Of a stretch of DNA of 22,858 bases, positions 1-8,193 are shown one piece after another. Location of the stretch: assembly GCA_015488875.1 (NCBI GenBank), contig WFMX01000192.1, positions 1 through 22,858 of the forward strand, in the 5' to 3' direction. Each line of letters starts with the position of its first letter. Position 1 is the first letter of the stretch. The notes beneath the pieces were generated by a model that was given only the letters and a program-made list of their open reading frames with translations, did not search any database and was not told where the DNA came from. The DNA is from Campylobacterota bacterium. GTDB lineage: Bacteria; Campylobacterota; Campylobacteria; Campylobacterales; Sulfurovaceae. The position numbers and the translations under genes were made by a program.

Positions 1-13
1 GCTCTATTCCGCG
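1..13 (-). tRNA. Partial tRNA, probably a second initiator tRNA-Met, cut by the window edge
   Basis: Read on the minus strand, these 13 bases match the first 13 bases of the complete initiator tRNA-Met at 68-144 with a single difference at tRNA position 6. They also share the five-base GTCGC context at the 5' end. Only the 5' acceptor strand and the start of the D stem are present, so the anticodon is not visible and the identity is inferred from this similarity. It is the third gene of a minus-strand tRNA series reading Gln, fMet, then this one. Confidence 0.5.
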
Positions 14-67
14 ACAAGTGAAATCAATAAGTTTATTGAAGTATAAATAAAGATATATCATATCTTT

Positions 68-144
<77 letters not shown>

Positions 145-153
145 ACAATCAAA

Positions 154-227
154 TGGATGGGGTAGAGGGATTCGAACCCCCGATACTGGTACCAAAAACC
201 AGTGCCTTACCGCTTGGCGATACCCCA
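154..227 (-). tRNA. tRNA-Gln (anticodon TTG)
   Basis: This is a 74-base minus-strand cloverleaf with a seven-pair acceptor stem (TGGGGTA with TACCCCA). The T-loop GTTCGAATC is canonical, and the five-pair anticodon stem (186-190 with 198-202) encloses TTG, read from 193-195. CCA is encoded at 154-156. The discriminator base is U (complement of A157), whereas many bacterial tRNA-Gln species have G there. The U1-A72 first pair typical of tRNA-Gln is present. It is the first tRNA after the promoter at 261-289. Confidence 0.95.
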
Positions 228-260
228 CCATTCATAAGTTATATTGCTTATGTGGACGGC

Positions 261-289
261 ATTATAGCCCAAAAATAAATATTTGTCAA
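261..289 (-). promoter_or_regulatory. Sigma-70 promoter of the tRNA cluster
   Basis: On the minus strand there is a perfect TTGACA -35 box (284-289), a 17-base spacer and a perfect TATAAT -10 box (261-266). This places the transcription start near base 254, about 27 bases before tRNA-Gln. It is the only full-consensus promoter I see in the window, which fits the high expression expected of tRNA genes. Confidence 0.9.
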
Positions 290-472
290 GGGTTTTGGTG
301 ATAAAGTTTCAAATTTCCTCTTTTGTGGATTGTTGCACCCCTTAAGAGGTGCTATTTTATCTTCTATTTATAGCCCTAAAGTTTGACGATATGCAGTACA
401 AAAGGAGTAGTGAGATGGGCAGATATGTTTTTGCTATGCTCCTTTATCTCTTTAATATGAAGCAGAGAGTGG

Positions 473-478
473 TATAAT
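473..478 (+). promoter_or_regulatory. Probable -10 box of the ribB transcript
   Basis: A perfect TATAAT lies 58 bases upstream of the ribB start. No good -35 hexamer sits 16-18 bases upstream (CTTTAA at 450-455 is the best). Weak -35 boxes are normal for Campylobacterota sigma-70 promoters. Confidence 0.55.
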
Positions 479-535
479 ACAAAAAAAATAGAATAAAATA
501 GTCCTATACACAAATGGGCTAAATTAGGAGAAGAT

Positions 536-1570
536 ATGTCTAGTGAGGCTATAGAGCGAGTAGAGAGTGCCATAGAAGAGATCAAAAAAGGCAAGATGAT
601 CATCATGATGGATGATGAAGATAGGGAAAACGAGGGTGATTTGGTATATGCAGCCACTTTCAGTACGCCAGATATGGTCAATTTCATGGCAAAAGAGGCT
701 AGGGGACTCATCTGCACACCTGTCACCAAAGATATAGCTAAAAAACTAGACTTGATGCCTATGGTAGTCAATAATGTATCCAACCATGAGACAGCATTCA
801 CAGTATCAATAGATTCGACCACTGCTACCACAGGTATATCTGCGCATGAGAGGGATGACTGTATCTCCAAGCTGGCCAATCCACTCACTTCTAGTAGTGA
901 CTTCGTGCGTCCTGGTCATATCTTTCCACTTATCGCCAAAGATGGTGGTGTGCTTGTGCGTACAGGACATACAGAGGGATCTGTAGACTTATGCAAGCTA
1001 GCAGGACTAGCAGCAGCGGCTGTCATCTGTGAAATCATCAAAGATGATGGCAAGATGGCACGGATGGATGATTTGGAAGTATTTTCACAAGAGCATGATA
1101 TGTCTATAGTGTATATATCTGATATAGTGGAGTATAGACTAGCCAATGAAAAACTAGTACATAGAGTGGAAGAGGAGGAGAGTCAGCTTCGAGGTATGAA
1201 GGTCAACTCCATCACATATAGAGATCACTTAGATAGAGAACATAGAGTGATACAGTTCTACAAAGCTCATGAGCGAGCCAATGTCAAGTTCCACAATATA
1301 GGTAGCGATATAGATCTCGTACTCAACGACAAGAGATTTGATGCACTAAGTAACTCCATAGAGCATCTCAAGCAAAATGGAGGGATATTGGTCTTTTTGG
1401 ATACCAAAGTGATCTCACAAGAGCAGGCGAAGGAGTTCGGAGTAGGGGCTCAGATACTCAAAGACTTAGGTATCAAAGATATCAACTTACTCACTACTAA
1501 CAAAGATACTGAGTTTGTAGGGTTGAGTGGTTTCGGACTCAATGTAGTCGAAAAGATAGTCATTAACTAA
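536..1570 (+). CDS. ribB: 3,4-dihydroxy-2-butanone-4-phosphate synthase with a degenerate GTP cyclohydrolase II-like tail
   Basis: 344 residues. Residues 1-200 form a complete RibB domain, which converts ribulose 5-phosphate to 3,4-dihydroxy-2-butanone 4-phosphate plus formate for the xylene ring of riboflavin. Visible motifs are the acidic DDEDRENEGD loop (26-35), RPGH (125-128) and RTGHTEGSVDL (142-152). Residues about 205-344 align with the GTP cyclohydrolase II fold, best near the end (GAQILKDLGI, LLTTN, GFGLNVVE). The zinc-binding cysteine motif of RibA is absent, and there is no cysteine at all after residue 165. The RGxGI catalytic region is not recognisable either. I expect DHBP synthase activity only, with true RibA encoded elsewhere. 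Similar RibBA-like proteins with an inactive second half are known in Helicobacter and relatives, from memory. AGGAG at 526-530 supports the ATG. The kinase gene follows after 16 bases. Confidence 0.92.
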   Translation: MSSEAIERVESAIEEIKKGKMIIMMDDEDRENEGDLVYAATFSTPDMVNFMAKEARGLICTPVTKDIAKKLDLMPMVVNNVSNHETAFTVSIDSTTATTGISAHERDDCISKLANPLTSSSDFVRPGHIFPLIAKDGGVLVRTGHTEGSVDLCKLAGLAAAAVICEIIKDDGKMARMDDLEVFSQEHDMSIVYISDIVEYRLANEKLVHRVEEEESQLRGMKVNSITYRDHLDREHRVIQFYKAHERANVKFHNIGSDIDLVLNDKRFDALSNSIEHLKQNGGILVFLDTKVISQEQAKEFGVGAQILKDLGIKDINLLTTNKDTEFVGLSGFGLNVVEKIVIN

Positions 1571-1586
1571 CAGCAAGAACCTTACC

Positions 1587-3191
1587 TTGTTTCGCAACAA
1601 AAGCATAAACAGCATACATATATGGGGTATGCTGACTATGCTACTTTTCATAGCACTCTTTATACTGCTCGTAATGCATGAAGAGTATAACGATTTCGAT
1701 AAAGAGATATCAAGCATCAGAACAAAATATATAACAAAACAGAAAGAGCATATAAAATTCGATGTCAATAGAGTGATAGAGTTCATCAACTATGAATACC
1801 GTAGTAGACACGATACTGTAGATGAAGATATCCTAAAAGAGCAGACTATAAATGCCATAGAGCATCTATATAGCCGTCAAGATGGTACTGGATATATCTT
1901 TATATATAGTAACAAGGGTATCAAACTATCAGATCCTGTACAGAGTGATGATATAGGTAAAAATCTATATCATTTCCAAGATAGTGATGGCGTACAAGTG
2001 ATCAAAGAGCTGGTATCTGTATCTCAAAAGCCTGATGGTGGCTTCGTCCGATACAGATGGATGAAACCCACTACAGGGGTACTCACTCCTAAGATATCGT
2101 ATGCCAAATCATTCGATATTTGGGGCTGGATGGTAGGGACTGGAGTCTACTTAGATGAGGTAGAGAAGCTTATCAAAGCAGAAAGGTTAGCTCTCAAAGA
2201 GAGGCTTATCAAATATATGATGGTCATACTCTCACTAGCGGTGATACTCTCTGGATTGGGCTTTATCCTAGTGACCATAGTCAATAGGATCATATCCAAA
2301 GAGATAGATACCTTTAGCCAATTTTTTAAAAAATCATCAAAGAGTTATACCACCATAGATGTAGACGATATAAACTTGTATGAGTTTAAAAAGATGGTCA
2401 AGTATATAAACCGAATGGTCAAAGAGATACACCAAAAGAAAGAGAAGCTCAAAGAGATCAATCTATCGCTAGAGAAGAAAGTCAAGAAAAAGACAGAAGA
2501 TATCAGAGAACAAAATCGACTCCTAGAGAGAGAAAAACACTATAGTGACTCACTCGTAAAGGCACAAGATAGCTTCATCAAGCACTCTATACATGAGGTC
2601 AATACTCCACTAGCAGTCATCATGACACATATAGATATATACAAGATCAAACACGGAGAAAACAGATATCTCAACAAGATAGAAGCGGCATCTAAAATGA
2701 TATCAAACATATATGATGATCTCAGCTATATGGTCAAAAAAGATAGACTCACATATGAGAAAGAGTGGATAGATTTTAGTGAGTTTCTACAAGATAGGGT
2801 GGAATTCTTTGATGAGATAGCCACAGGCAATCAACATAAAATCATCACAGATATAGAGAGAGATATAGAGATATACTTCAACGATATGGAACTACAGAGG
2901 ATAGTAGACAACAATTTATCAAATGCCATCAAATTCGCCAAAAAAGGTAGCGACATAGTAGTCACTCTCAAAAAATGTGATGCTATACTACTGAAGTTTA
3001 TCACAAACTCCAAAAAAATAACGGATATCAAGAGGATATTTGAGCCATACCATCGTGAAGCATCCACGGCGATAGGCTTCGGTCTAGGACTAGAGATAGT
3101 AGGACAGATATGTGAAAAAAACAGTGTCAATATATCTGTAGAGTCAGACAGTGAGGTGACTCAGTTTATATACAGATATGCAATATTGTAG
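1587..3191 (+). CDS. Cache-domain sensor histidine kinase
   Basis: 534 residues from a TTG start; the next ATG (1629) would cut into the first membrane helix. The order is a short basic N-terminus, helix at about 13-30, then a periplasmic single-Cache domain at about 32-195. The Cache motifs are GYIFIY, GKNL, GGFVRYRW and WGWMVGTGVYLD. A second helix follows at about 206-232, then a coiled-coil linker to about 325 and the kinase core. The phospho-acceptor is His336 in the H-box (SIHEVNTPL). The N-box includes Asn446 (NNLSNAIKF) and the G2 box is GFGLGLE (497-503). The usual DxGxG G1 box before IFEPYHRE is not seen; the stretch reads FITNSKKI. This Cache class usually binds small organic ligands, but nothing here shows which. 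No response regulator is adjacent; the nearest is at 8526-9188. It probably shares the ribB transcript. Confidence 0.88.
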   Translation: MFRNKSINSIHIWGMLTMLLFIALFILLVMHEEYNDFDKEISSIRTKYITKQKEHIKFDVNRVIEFINYEYRSRHDTVDEDILKEQTINAIEHLYSRQDGTGYIFIYSNKGIKLSDPVQSDDIGKNLYHFQDSDGVQVIKELVSVSQKPDGGFVRYRWMKPTTGVLTPKISYAKSFDIWGWMVGTGVYLDEVEKLIKAERLALKERLIKYMMVILSLAVILSGLGFILVTIVNRIISKEIDTFSQFFKKSSKSYTTIDVDDINLYEFKKMVKYINRMVKEIHQKKEKLKEINLSLEKKVKKKTEDIREQNRLLEREKHYSDSLVKAQDSFIKHSIHEVNTPLAVIMTHIDIYKIKHGENRYLNKIEAASKMISNIYDDLSYMVKKDRLTYEKEWIDFSEFLQDRVEFFDEIATGNQHKIITDIERDIEIYFNDMELQRIVDNNLSNAIKFAKKGSDIVVTLKKCDAILLKFITNSKKITDIKRIFEPYHREASTAIGFGLGLEIVGQICEKNSVNISVESDSEVTQFIYRYAIL

Positions 3192-3310
3192 ATGGAAATC
3201 TTGATATTCGCACTATTGTGTCGTTTCTATTTTTAGTGTTTATTTTGCGTTATATTGCAAAGATATGAGATCTATTGACGGTAATAAATATTATACTTAA
3301 TATATTTTGC

Positions 3311-3316
3311 TATAAT
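3311..3316 (+). promoter_or_regulatory. Extended -10 promoter of the argD operon
   Basis: TGC followed by TATAAT makes an extended -10 element 34 bases before the chosen argD start. TTGACG at 3275-3280 is too far upstream (30-base spacer) to be its -35. That hexamer would pair better with TAATAT at 3298-3303, so two overlapping promoters are possible. Confidence 0.6.
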
Positions 3317-3349
3317 TGAACTATTATATAAATTAAAATGGAAATATTT

Positions 3350-4534
3350 ATGAATTTAGAAGAGTTAGATAAACAGTTTGTTTTGGGTACATATGCTAGG
3401 AATTATACAAACTTTGTCAAAGGTGTAGGTTCTACACTTTATGATGACAAAGGGAGTGATTATATAGATTTTGCTAGTGGCATAGGGGTCAATAGTGTAG
3501 GACATGGCAATCCGCAACTCACAAAAGCCATATGTGAACAGGCTGGAAAGATCATACATATATCAAACCTACAAGTGATAGAACCACAGGTGAAATTGGC
3601 TCAGCGAATAGTGGAACTCAGCGGATATGATATGGCTATCTTCTTTGCCAACTCTGGTGCAGAGGCAAACGAGGGTGCTATAAAGATCGCTAGAAAGTAT
3701 GGTGAGACAAAATTTGACAACAAGAGATACAAGGTGATCACGCTAGAACATTCGTTTCATGGGCGTACTATCACTACAGTCAAAGCGACAGGTCAAGAGA
3801 GCTTTCATACGGCTAATTTCTCTCCATATCCAGATGGATTTAGTTATGTGAAGTCTATAGCGGATCTCTACGGTAGTATAGATGATGAGACAGTAGCAGT
3901 ACTGATAGAGCTGGTGCAAGGTGAGGGTGGTGTGGAACCATTCGATAGGGATGAGATACAAAGGCTCGCAAAATATCTCAAAGATAATGATATCCTGCTT
4001 ATAGTAGATGAGGTGCAGACAGGGGTCTATAGGACAGGTCAATTTCTAGCTTCAAATCTATATGATATAGAGCCAGATATCGTCACACTAGCCAAGGGGC
4101 TTGGTGGCGGTCTGCCTATAGGTGCGGTGATGACTAGCTACAAAGATATCTTTGTAGCAGGAGACCATGGTAGTACATTTGGTGGCAACTATCTCAGCAC
4201 TACGGCTGGATTGAGTGTATTGTCTATATTGTCAGAGATGGATGGTAGTGGAGAACTAAAAGAGAGACTCATATATTTTGAAGAAAAACTCAAAAATATA
4301 GCTGATAAATATCAAAATATTTTTGACAGAGAGGTTGGAATAGGCTTCATGCGTGGCTTAAGAGCGAAAGATGCTCAAACTGTTACAAATATACTCAATG
4401 CTACTATAAATCATGGGCTTATAGTGTTAAAGGCAGGACGCAATACAGTTCGTTTTTTGCCAAGTATGACTATCACAAAGGATGAGATCGATGAAGGGTT
4501 CAAGAGATTTGAAAAAGCACTCAATAGTATCTAG
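3350..4534 (+). CDS. argD: Acetylornithine aminotransferase (class III, PLP-dependent)
   Basis: 394 residues. It transfers the amino group between glutamate and N-acetylglutamate 5-semialdehyde in arginine synthesis, and in many bacteria it also serves succinyl-diaminopimelate in lysine synthesis. Class III motifs are clear. SGAEANEGAIKIARK binds the PLP phosphate and SFHGRT contributes the ring-stacking aromatic. DEVQTG holds the aspartate that contacts the PLP nitrogen. LAKGLGGGLPIGA holds the Schiff-base lysine (Lys249 from this start), and GSTFGGNYL follows. I chose ATG 3350 because GGAA at 3340-3343 is properly spaced; an in-frame ATG at 3338 would add four residues but has no Shine-Dalgarno. 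The 3' end overlaps the outer-membrane gene by 44 bases, so the two are translationally linked. Other omega-amino acid transaminases look alike, but length and motifs favour ArgD. Confidence 0.93.
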   Translation: MNLEELDKQFVLGTYARNYTNFVKGVGSTLYDDKGSDYIDFASGIGVNSVGHGNPQLTKAICEQAGKIIHISNLQVIEPQVKLAQRIVELSGYDMAIFFANSGAEANEGAIKIARKYGETKFDNKRYKVITLEHSFHGRTITTVKATGQESFHTANFSPYPDGFSYVKSIADLYGSIDDETVAVLIELVQGEGGVEPFDRDEIQRLAKYLKDNDILLIVDEVQTGVYRTGQFLASNLYDIEPDIVTLAKGLGGGLPIGAVMTSYKDIFVAGDHGSTFGGNYLSTTAGLSVLSILSEMDGSGELKERLIYFEEKLKNIADKYQNIFDREVGIGFMRGLRAKDAQTVTNILNATINHGLIVLKAGRNTVRFLPSMTITKDEIDEGFKRFEKALNSI

Positions 4535-5717
4535 TCTCCTGTTGGTAGCAACAGTAGGGACTATGCTACACTCTGATGAGTTGGCTCAACTGCTCTCCAA
4601 AGAGAAGCAAGATATCTTCAGATATCAAGAGTCGTCCAACACTCTACAGAGTGATATGCTTCAGAGAAGCTGGATACAGCCTATCAGACTACAGTATAGA
4701 AAAAATTATACTACACAATTTGTCGGTGATACTATAAACACAAGCAACTATAGCATAATGATAGATCAGCCTATATTTAAATCAGGTGGTATATTCTACT
4801 CCATCAAGTATGCTGATGCCCTCAGAGGAGCAAATGCCACACAGATCCAGATCCGCAAGAGAGAGATGATAGGAAATGCTGTCAATATACTCTACAACTT
4901 CAAGAAGATCAAGCTACAGCAAGAGAAGTTGAGACTACTCATAAAAAATGACGAGATAGATATCAAACTCAAAAGTGATAGCTATGAGGCAGGTATACTA
5001 GATAGTAGCTTCCTAGATCAGGCCATCATTAAGCGAAATAGAGATGAGACGGATCTTTTGGTACTTGAGCTACAGCTTGAAAAGTTCAAAAGTGATTTTG
5101 CATTTTTGAGTGACAAAGACCCAGATAGATTGAAGTTGCCAAACCTTAAACTCATAGGGGAAAAAGAGTACAAAGATGAGCATTTGGCATTGAAGGGAGA
5201 TAAGCTAATAGCCAAAGAAAAGGGCTACCTCAGCAAAATGACTTGGGCGAAGTATCTACCAGAGCTATCTGTACAGGGTCAATATATCAAAGGTGACTTA
5301 AATCCTCTATTTGCCAATCCAAACCTGAGAGATGAGTATACTAACTATAGTGTAACCGTAAGTGTACCTATCAATATCAACTCACTGACGGATGTGGAGG
5401 CGAGTAAGGTCGCTTATATGGAGGCATCTACACAGGTGATAGATCAGAAAAAAAGAGTAGGTTTGGAGTATCAAACTACGCTAAACAACTTGAGGATTAT
5501 CAACAAAAAGATAGCATTAGATCATAAAGATGAGAAGCTATATCAGCGACTTTATAGTGTCACAAAAAATCTTGAGATAGCAGGTGAAAAGACATCATAC
5601 GAGACTGAGCTAATGCACAACTCGCTCATGACAAAAAAGCTAGATCAACAGATACACAAGATAGATAAACAACTACAGCTACTCTCGCTATATATCAAGG
5701 TAAATGATGTATTTTAG
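4491..5717 (+). CDS. TolC-family outer membrane channel protein
   Basis: About 408 residues. I chose ATG 4491 because AAAGGA at 4477-4482 sits 8 bases upstream; ATG 4482 and TTG 4509 are in-frame alternatives. The N-terminus is a signal peptide: basic residues, a hydrophobic core (IVSSLLLVATVG), then a likely cleavage site near MLHS. The mature protein has long alpha-helical, charged, heptad-like segments alternating with short beta-prone segments (SNYSIMIDQPIF, YTNYSVTVSVPI), the pattern of outer-membrane efflux proteins. TolC-like trimers connect inner-membrane exporters to the outside. No membrane-fusion or RND/ABC partner lies nearby, so the exporter it serves is unknown. It overlaps argD by 44 bases and the methyltransferase gene by 11 bases. 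The family is assigned from pattern rather than a strong motif. Confidence 0.78.
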   Translation: MKGSRDLKKHSIVSSLLLVATVGTMLHSDELAQLLSKEKQDIFRYQESSNTLQSDMLQRSWIQPIRLQYRKNYTTQFVGDTINTSNYSIMIDQPIFKSGGIFYSIKYADALRGANATQIQIRKREMIGNAVNILYNFKKIKLQQEKLRLLIKNDEIDIKLKSDSYEAGILDSSFLDQAIIKRNRDETDLLVLELQLEKFKSDFAFLSDKDPDRLKLPNLKLIGEKEYKDEHLALKGDKLIAKEKGYLSKMTWAKYLPELSVQGQYIKGDLNPLFANPNLRDEYTNYSVTVSVPININSLTDVEASKVAYMEASTQVIDQKKRVGLEYQTTLNNLRIINKKIALDHKDEKLYQRLYSVTKNLEIAGEKTSYETELMHNSLMTKKLDQQIHKIDKQLQLLSLYIKVNDVF

Positions 5718-6693
5718 TGATTACATGAATGAGTGGCTATATGGAGAGGATGGCTACTACAAAGAGTTTAAAGCCATAGGCAAAGAGGGAGACTTCTATA
5801 CCGCAGTAAGTACGACACCATTTTTTGGTGCTTCTATAGCGAACTATCTATACAAGAAGATAGAGTCAGGCGAGATAGCGAGAGATACTCTCCTAGTAGA
5901 GATAGGGGCCCATCAAGGTCATCTGCTAGGTGACATGATACAGTGGCTATATAGCTGCGATCCATCATTGGTCGAAAGTATGCGTTTTGTTATAGTGGAG
6001 AGGCAACCAGAGGTACAAGAGGCTCAAAGAGAGTACTTCAAGGAGAGATTTGGAGATGATGTCCAGATAGAGCAGTATTTTTCTCTCAGTGAATTGAATG
6101 AGCCATATGCTTTTGTCGTATCCAATGAGATTTTTGATGCTTTCCCTTGTGAGCTGATCAAGGATGACGAGATAGCAGTAGTGGAGGATGATACCATCAG
6201 ATGGGAGAAAGCCCCACTGTCTCTACTAGAGAAGGTGTCTCCATATCGTCAGATCAAGGGCGAAGTGGCAGTAGGATATAGAGAGTTTGCTTCAGAGGTG
6301 GCAGGTAGTTTTGATAAGTGCGATTTCGTATCGTTTGATTATGGTGAGAAGTATGTGAGAAATGACTTCTCTATCCGCATATATAAGAGACACGAGACTC
6401 TACCATTCTTTGACGAGGGGGTGAGATTGGCTGATGAGTTCAAAAAGAGTGATATCACATACGATGTCAACTTCCAAGATGTCATAGATAGCTTCATATC
6501 AGTTGGCTTTGAGATGGAGTATTATGAGACACAAGCTAGAGCATTGATACGCTTTGGGTTGATAGATATGCTAGAGGATTTCGCTAAGCAAACTACAGAG
6601 TCGATATATCTTCGAGAGATAGACAAGGTCAAGACACTGATATCACCTACGATTATGGGCGATAAATTTAAATTGATACATTTCAAAAAATAG
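5707..6693 (+). CDS. MidA / NDUFAF7-type SAM-dependent methyltransferase (DUF185)
   Basis: About 328 residues. The N-terminal segment GDFYTAVSTTPFFGASIANYL matches the substrate-facing region of this family. It is followed by a SAM-binding motif I (LLVEIGAHQGHLLGDMI), an acidic motif II (VIVERQP) and VSNEIFDAFPCELI, the family equivalent of ANEFLDALP. SFDYGEKY is a further family block. The eukaryotic homologue NDUFAF7 methylates an arginine of the complex I subunit NDUFS2; the bacterial substrate is largely unproven. The protein is slightly shorter than typical members (about 350-390 residues). ATG 5707 has AAGG (5697-5700) at 6 bases; ATG 5704 is also possible. The start overlaps the end of the TolC-like gene, so the two are translationally coupled. 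Confidence 0.85.
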   Translation: MYFSDYMNEWLYGEDGYYKEFKAIGKEGDFYTAVSTTPFFGASIANYLYKKIESGEIARDTLLVEIGAHQGHLLGDMIQWLYSCDPSLVESMRFVIVERQPEVQEAQREYFKERFGDDVQIEQYFSLSELNEPYAFVVSNEIFDAFPCELIKDDEIAVVEDDTIRWEKAPLSLLEKVSPYRQIKGEVAVGYREFASEVAGSFDKCDFVSFDYGEKYVRNDFSIRIYKRHETLPFFDEGVRLADEFKKSDITYDVNFQDVIDSFISVGFEMEYYETQARALIRFGLIDMLEDFAKQTTESIYLREIDKVKTLISPTIMGDKFKLIHFKK

Positions 6694-6708
6694 GACAAGG
6701 ATTGTGAA

Positions 6709-8184
6709 ATGGCAGAGGTAGAGATAGAGAGAAAATTTCTTTTAAGACCATGTACACCTAAGAAGTTTTTAGGTGATTTGGGTGTGATATATACAAAGTA
6801 CTCTATGCAACAGTACTATATTTCTACAGAAAAATACCCAAATATAAGATATAGAAAGAAAAATAATTATTTTTACAAAACTATAAAGAGTGGTGCTGGT
6901 CTAGTCAGACAAGAGGATGAGTCTCTAGTCTCACAAGAGGAGTTTTTGAAGTATATAGATCGGCACAATGGAAGAATCATAGAGAAGGATCGTTTTGTAT
7001 TCACATATGATAGCATCACATATGAGCTAGATATATTCAAGAAAGATCTGAGGGGACTCTGCTATCTGGAGATAGAGTTTTCTGATGAATTACTAGCAAG
7101 AGAGTTTGAGCTACCAGAGGTCTTTTCGTTGCTCAATATAGCAGAGGTGACAGAAGATAGTAGATTTAACAATGTGTCGTTGAGTATACCAGGATGTATA
7201 CCATCACTCCATACAGACTTGGAAAAATTGAACAGGAAGATGAAGTTGGTATTGCCAAAAGTTTTAAATACATATCCTATACCTATAGAGCCATTTGAGT
7301 CTACAGAGACAGCCATATTGGCTATGCTACAAAACAAAGCCCAAAAGATAGAGGAGTGTCGCAAAGCACTATTGGATGAGCCAAATAGCTTCGATAAGCT
7401 TTATGAGTTTTGGATATCAATGAGAAAGACTAAGGCTATGCTAGAGGAGTTTAGAGAGTTTTTTGATGCCACTTGGATAGATAGACATTTGCAAAATATC
7501 TCTCAGCTGATGGCACAAACAAATGCAAAAAGAGATCTAGGTACATTTCTTATCGATATAGAAAACTATAGAGATCTACTCTCAAACAAGCGATCGGAAT
7601 ATCTAGATCAAATCATAGATATCCTAAGAGACAAATATGATGAGTATGAGGCCAAAACGACAGGCTTGGCAAATAGTGAACTACTCATATACGAGATATC
7701 AGCACTAGAGAAACCAAAAATCTATAAATGTACAGATAGTAAAGCACTTCAACAGCCTGTCGTCATCACTGTGATGAAAATATTGCAAAATCGTATAGAA
7801 AATATAATGATTGATAGTAAAAATGTCGATGAATTTACTAGCTCAAATGGACACTATCATCTTCGTGTGCAGTTCAAAAAGCTCTGTTGTATCATAGAGG
7901 ATACAGAAACTTTCATCATCAACAATAAATATACTGACGCTATAGCTATGGTCAAAAACATAGAGAGTCTACTAGGTGAGTATCACAACTTGCAGTTTCA
8001 GAGAGTCTTTTTGGTATCGCTTGTGAACGATATGGACGAAGAGAGTGTAAAGATGAATAAAACTATCAAAAAATTGAGAAAATTGATAGCCATCAAAGAG
8101 TTAGACAATAAGACTATATTTGAAAAGGCTCTTAAGCTATTTATGGATGAAAATAAAACTCTAAAGCAACTTTTTAGATACTAG
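6709..8184 (+). CDS. CYTH-CHAD domain protein (probable triphosphatase / polyphosphate-binding)
   Basis: 491 residues in two domains. Residues 1 to about 160 are a CYTH triphosphate-tunnel domain with the signature ExExK (Glu5, Glu7, Lys9 in VEIERKF). It continues with IRYRKKNN, FYKTIKSG and CYLEIEFS strands that supply the basic and acidic residues of the tunnel. CYTH proteins hydrolyse inorganic triphosphate, thiamine triphosphate or ATP using divalent metal. Residues about 200-490 form a CHAD helical domain, with basic helices such as WISMRKTKAMLEEF and HYHLRVQFKKL; CHAD domains bind polyphosphate. The full-length architecture resembles E. coli YgiF. AAGGA at 6697-6701 supports the ATG. 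It starts 15 bases after the MidA-like gene and ends the argD transcription unit. The substrate cannot be read from sequence. Confidence 0.87.
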   Translation: MAEVEIERKFLLRPCTPKKFLGDLGVIYTKYSMQQYYISTEKYPNIRYRKKNNYFYKTIKSGAGLVRQEDESLVSQEEFLKYIDRHNGRIIEKDRFVFTYDSITYELDIFKKDLRGLCYLEIEFSDELLAREFELPEVFSLLNIAEVTEDSRFNNVSLSIPGCIPSLHTDLEKLNRKMKLVLPKVLNTYPIPIEPFESTETAILAMLQNKAQKIEECRKALLDEPNSFDKLYEFWISMRKTKAMLEEFREFFDATWIDRHLQNISQLMAQTNAKRDLGTFLIDIENYRDLLSNKRSEYLDQIIDILRDKYDEYEAKTTGLANSELLIYEISALEKPKIYKCTDSKALQQPVVITVMKILQNRIENIMIDSKNVDEFTSSNGHYHLRVQFKKLCCIIEDTETFIINNKYTDAIAMVKNIESLLGEYHNLQFQRVFLVSLVNDMDEESVKMNKTIKKLRKLIAIKELDNKTIFEKALKLFMDENKTLKQLFRY

Positions 8185-8193
8185 AGTTTTCGC

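Larger units (their letters stand above)
228..535. other. 308-base intergenic region between divergent tRNA and ribB transcripts
   Basis: There is no convincing coding region here. It holds the minus-strand tRNA promoter (261-289). An imperfect inverted repeat lies at 335-352 (GCACC paired with GGTGC around a CTTAAG-containing centre). The probable plus-strand -10 box of ribB (TATAAT, 473-478) and the ribB Shine-Dalgarno (AGGAG, 526-530) complete it. The inverted repeat is followed by a short T/A-rich stretch on the plus strand, but no gene upstream on that strand needs a terminator, so its role is unknown. Confidence 0.6.

Noticed and set aside
335..352. Inverted repeat as a rho-independent terminator
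   Set aside because: The stem is imperfect, the following tract is not a clean T run, and no plus-strand gene ends upstream; on the minus strand it would also not follow a gene.
2840..2880. Repetitive AGATATAGAG-like tract in the kinase gene
   Set aside because: It follows from frequent ATA, GAG and AGA codons in an uninterrupted reading frame and is not a true tandem repeat.
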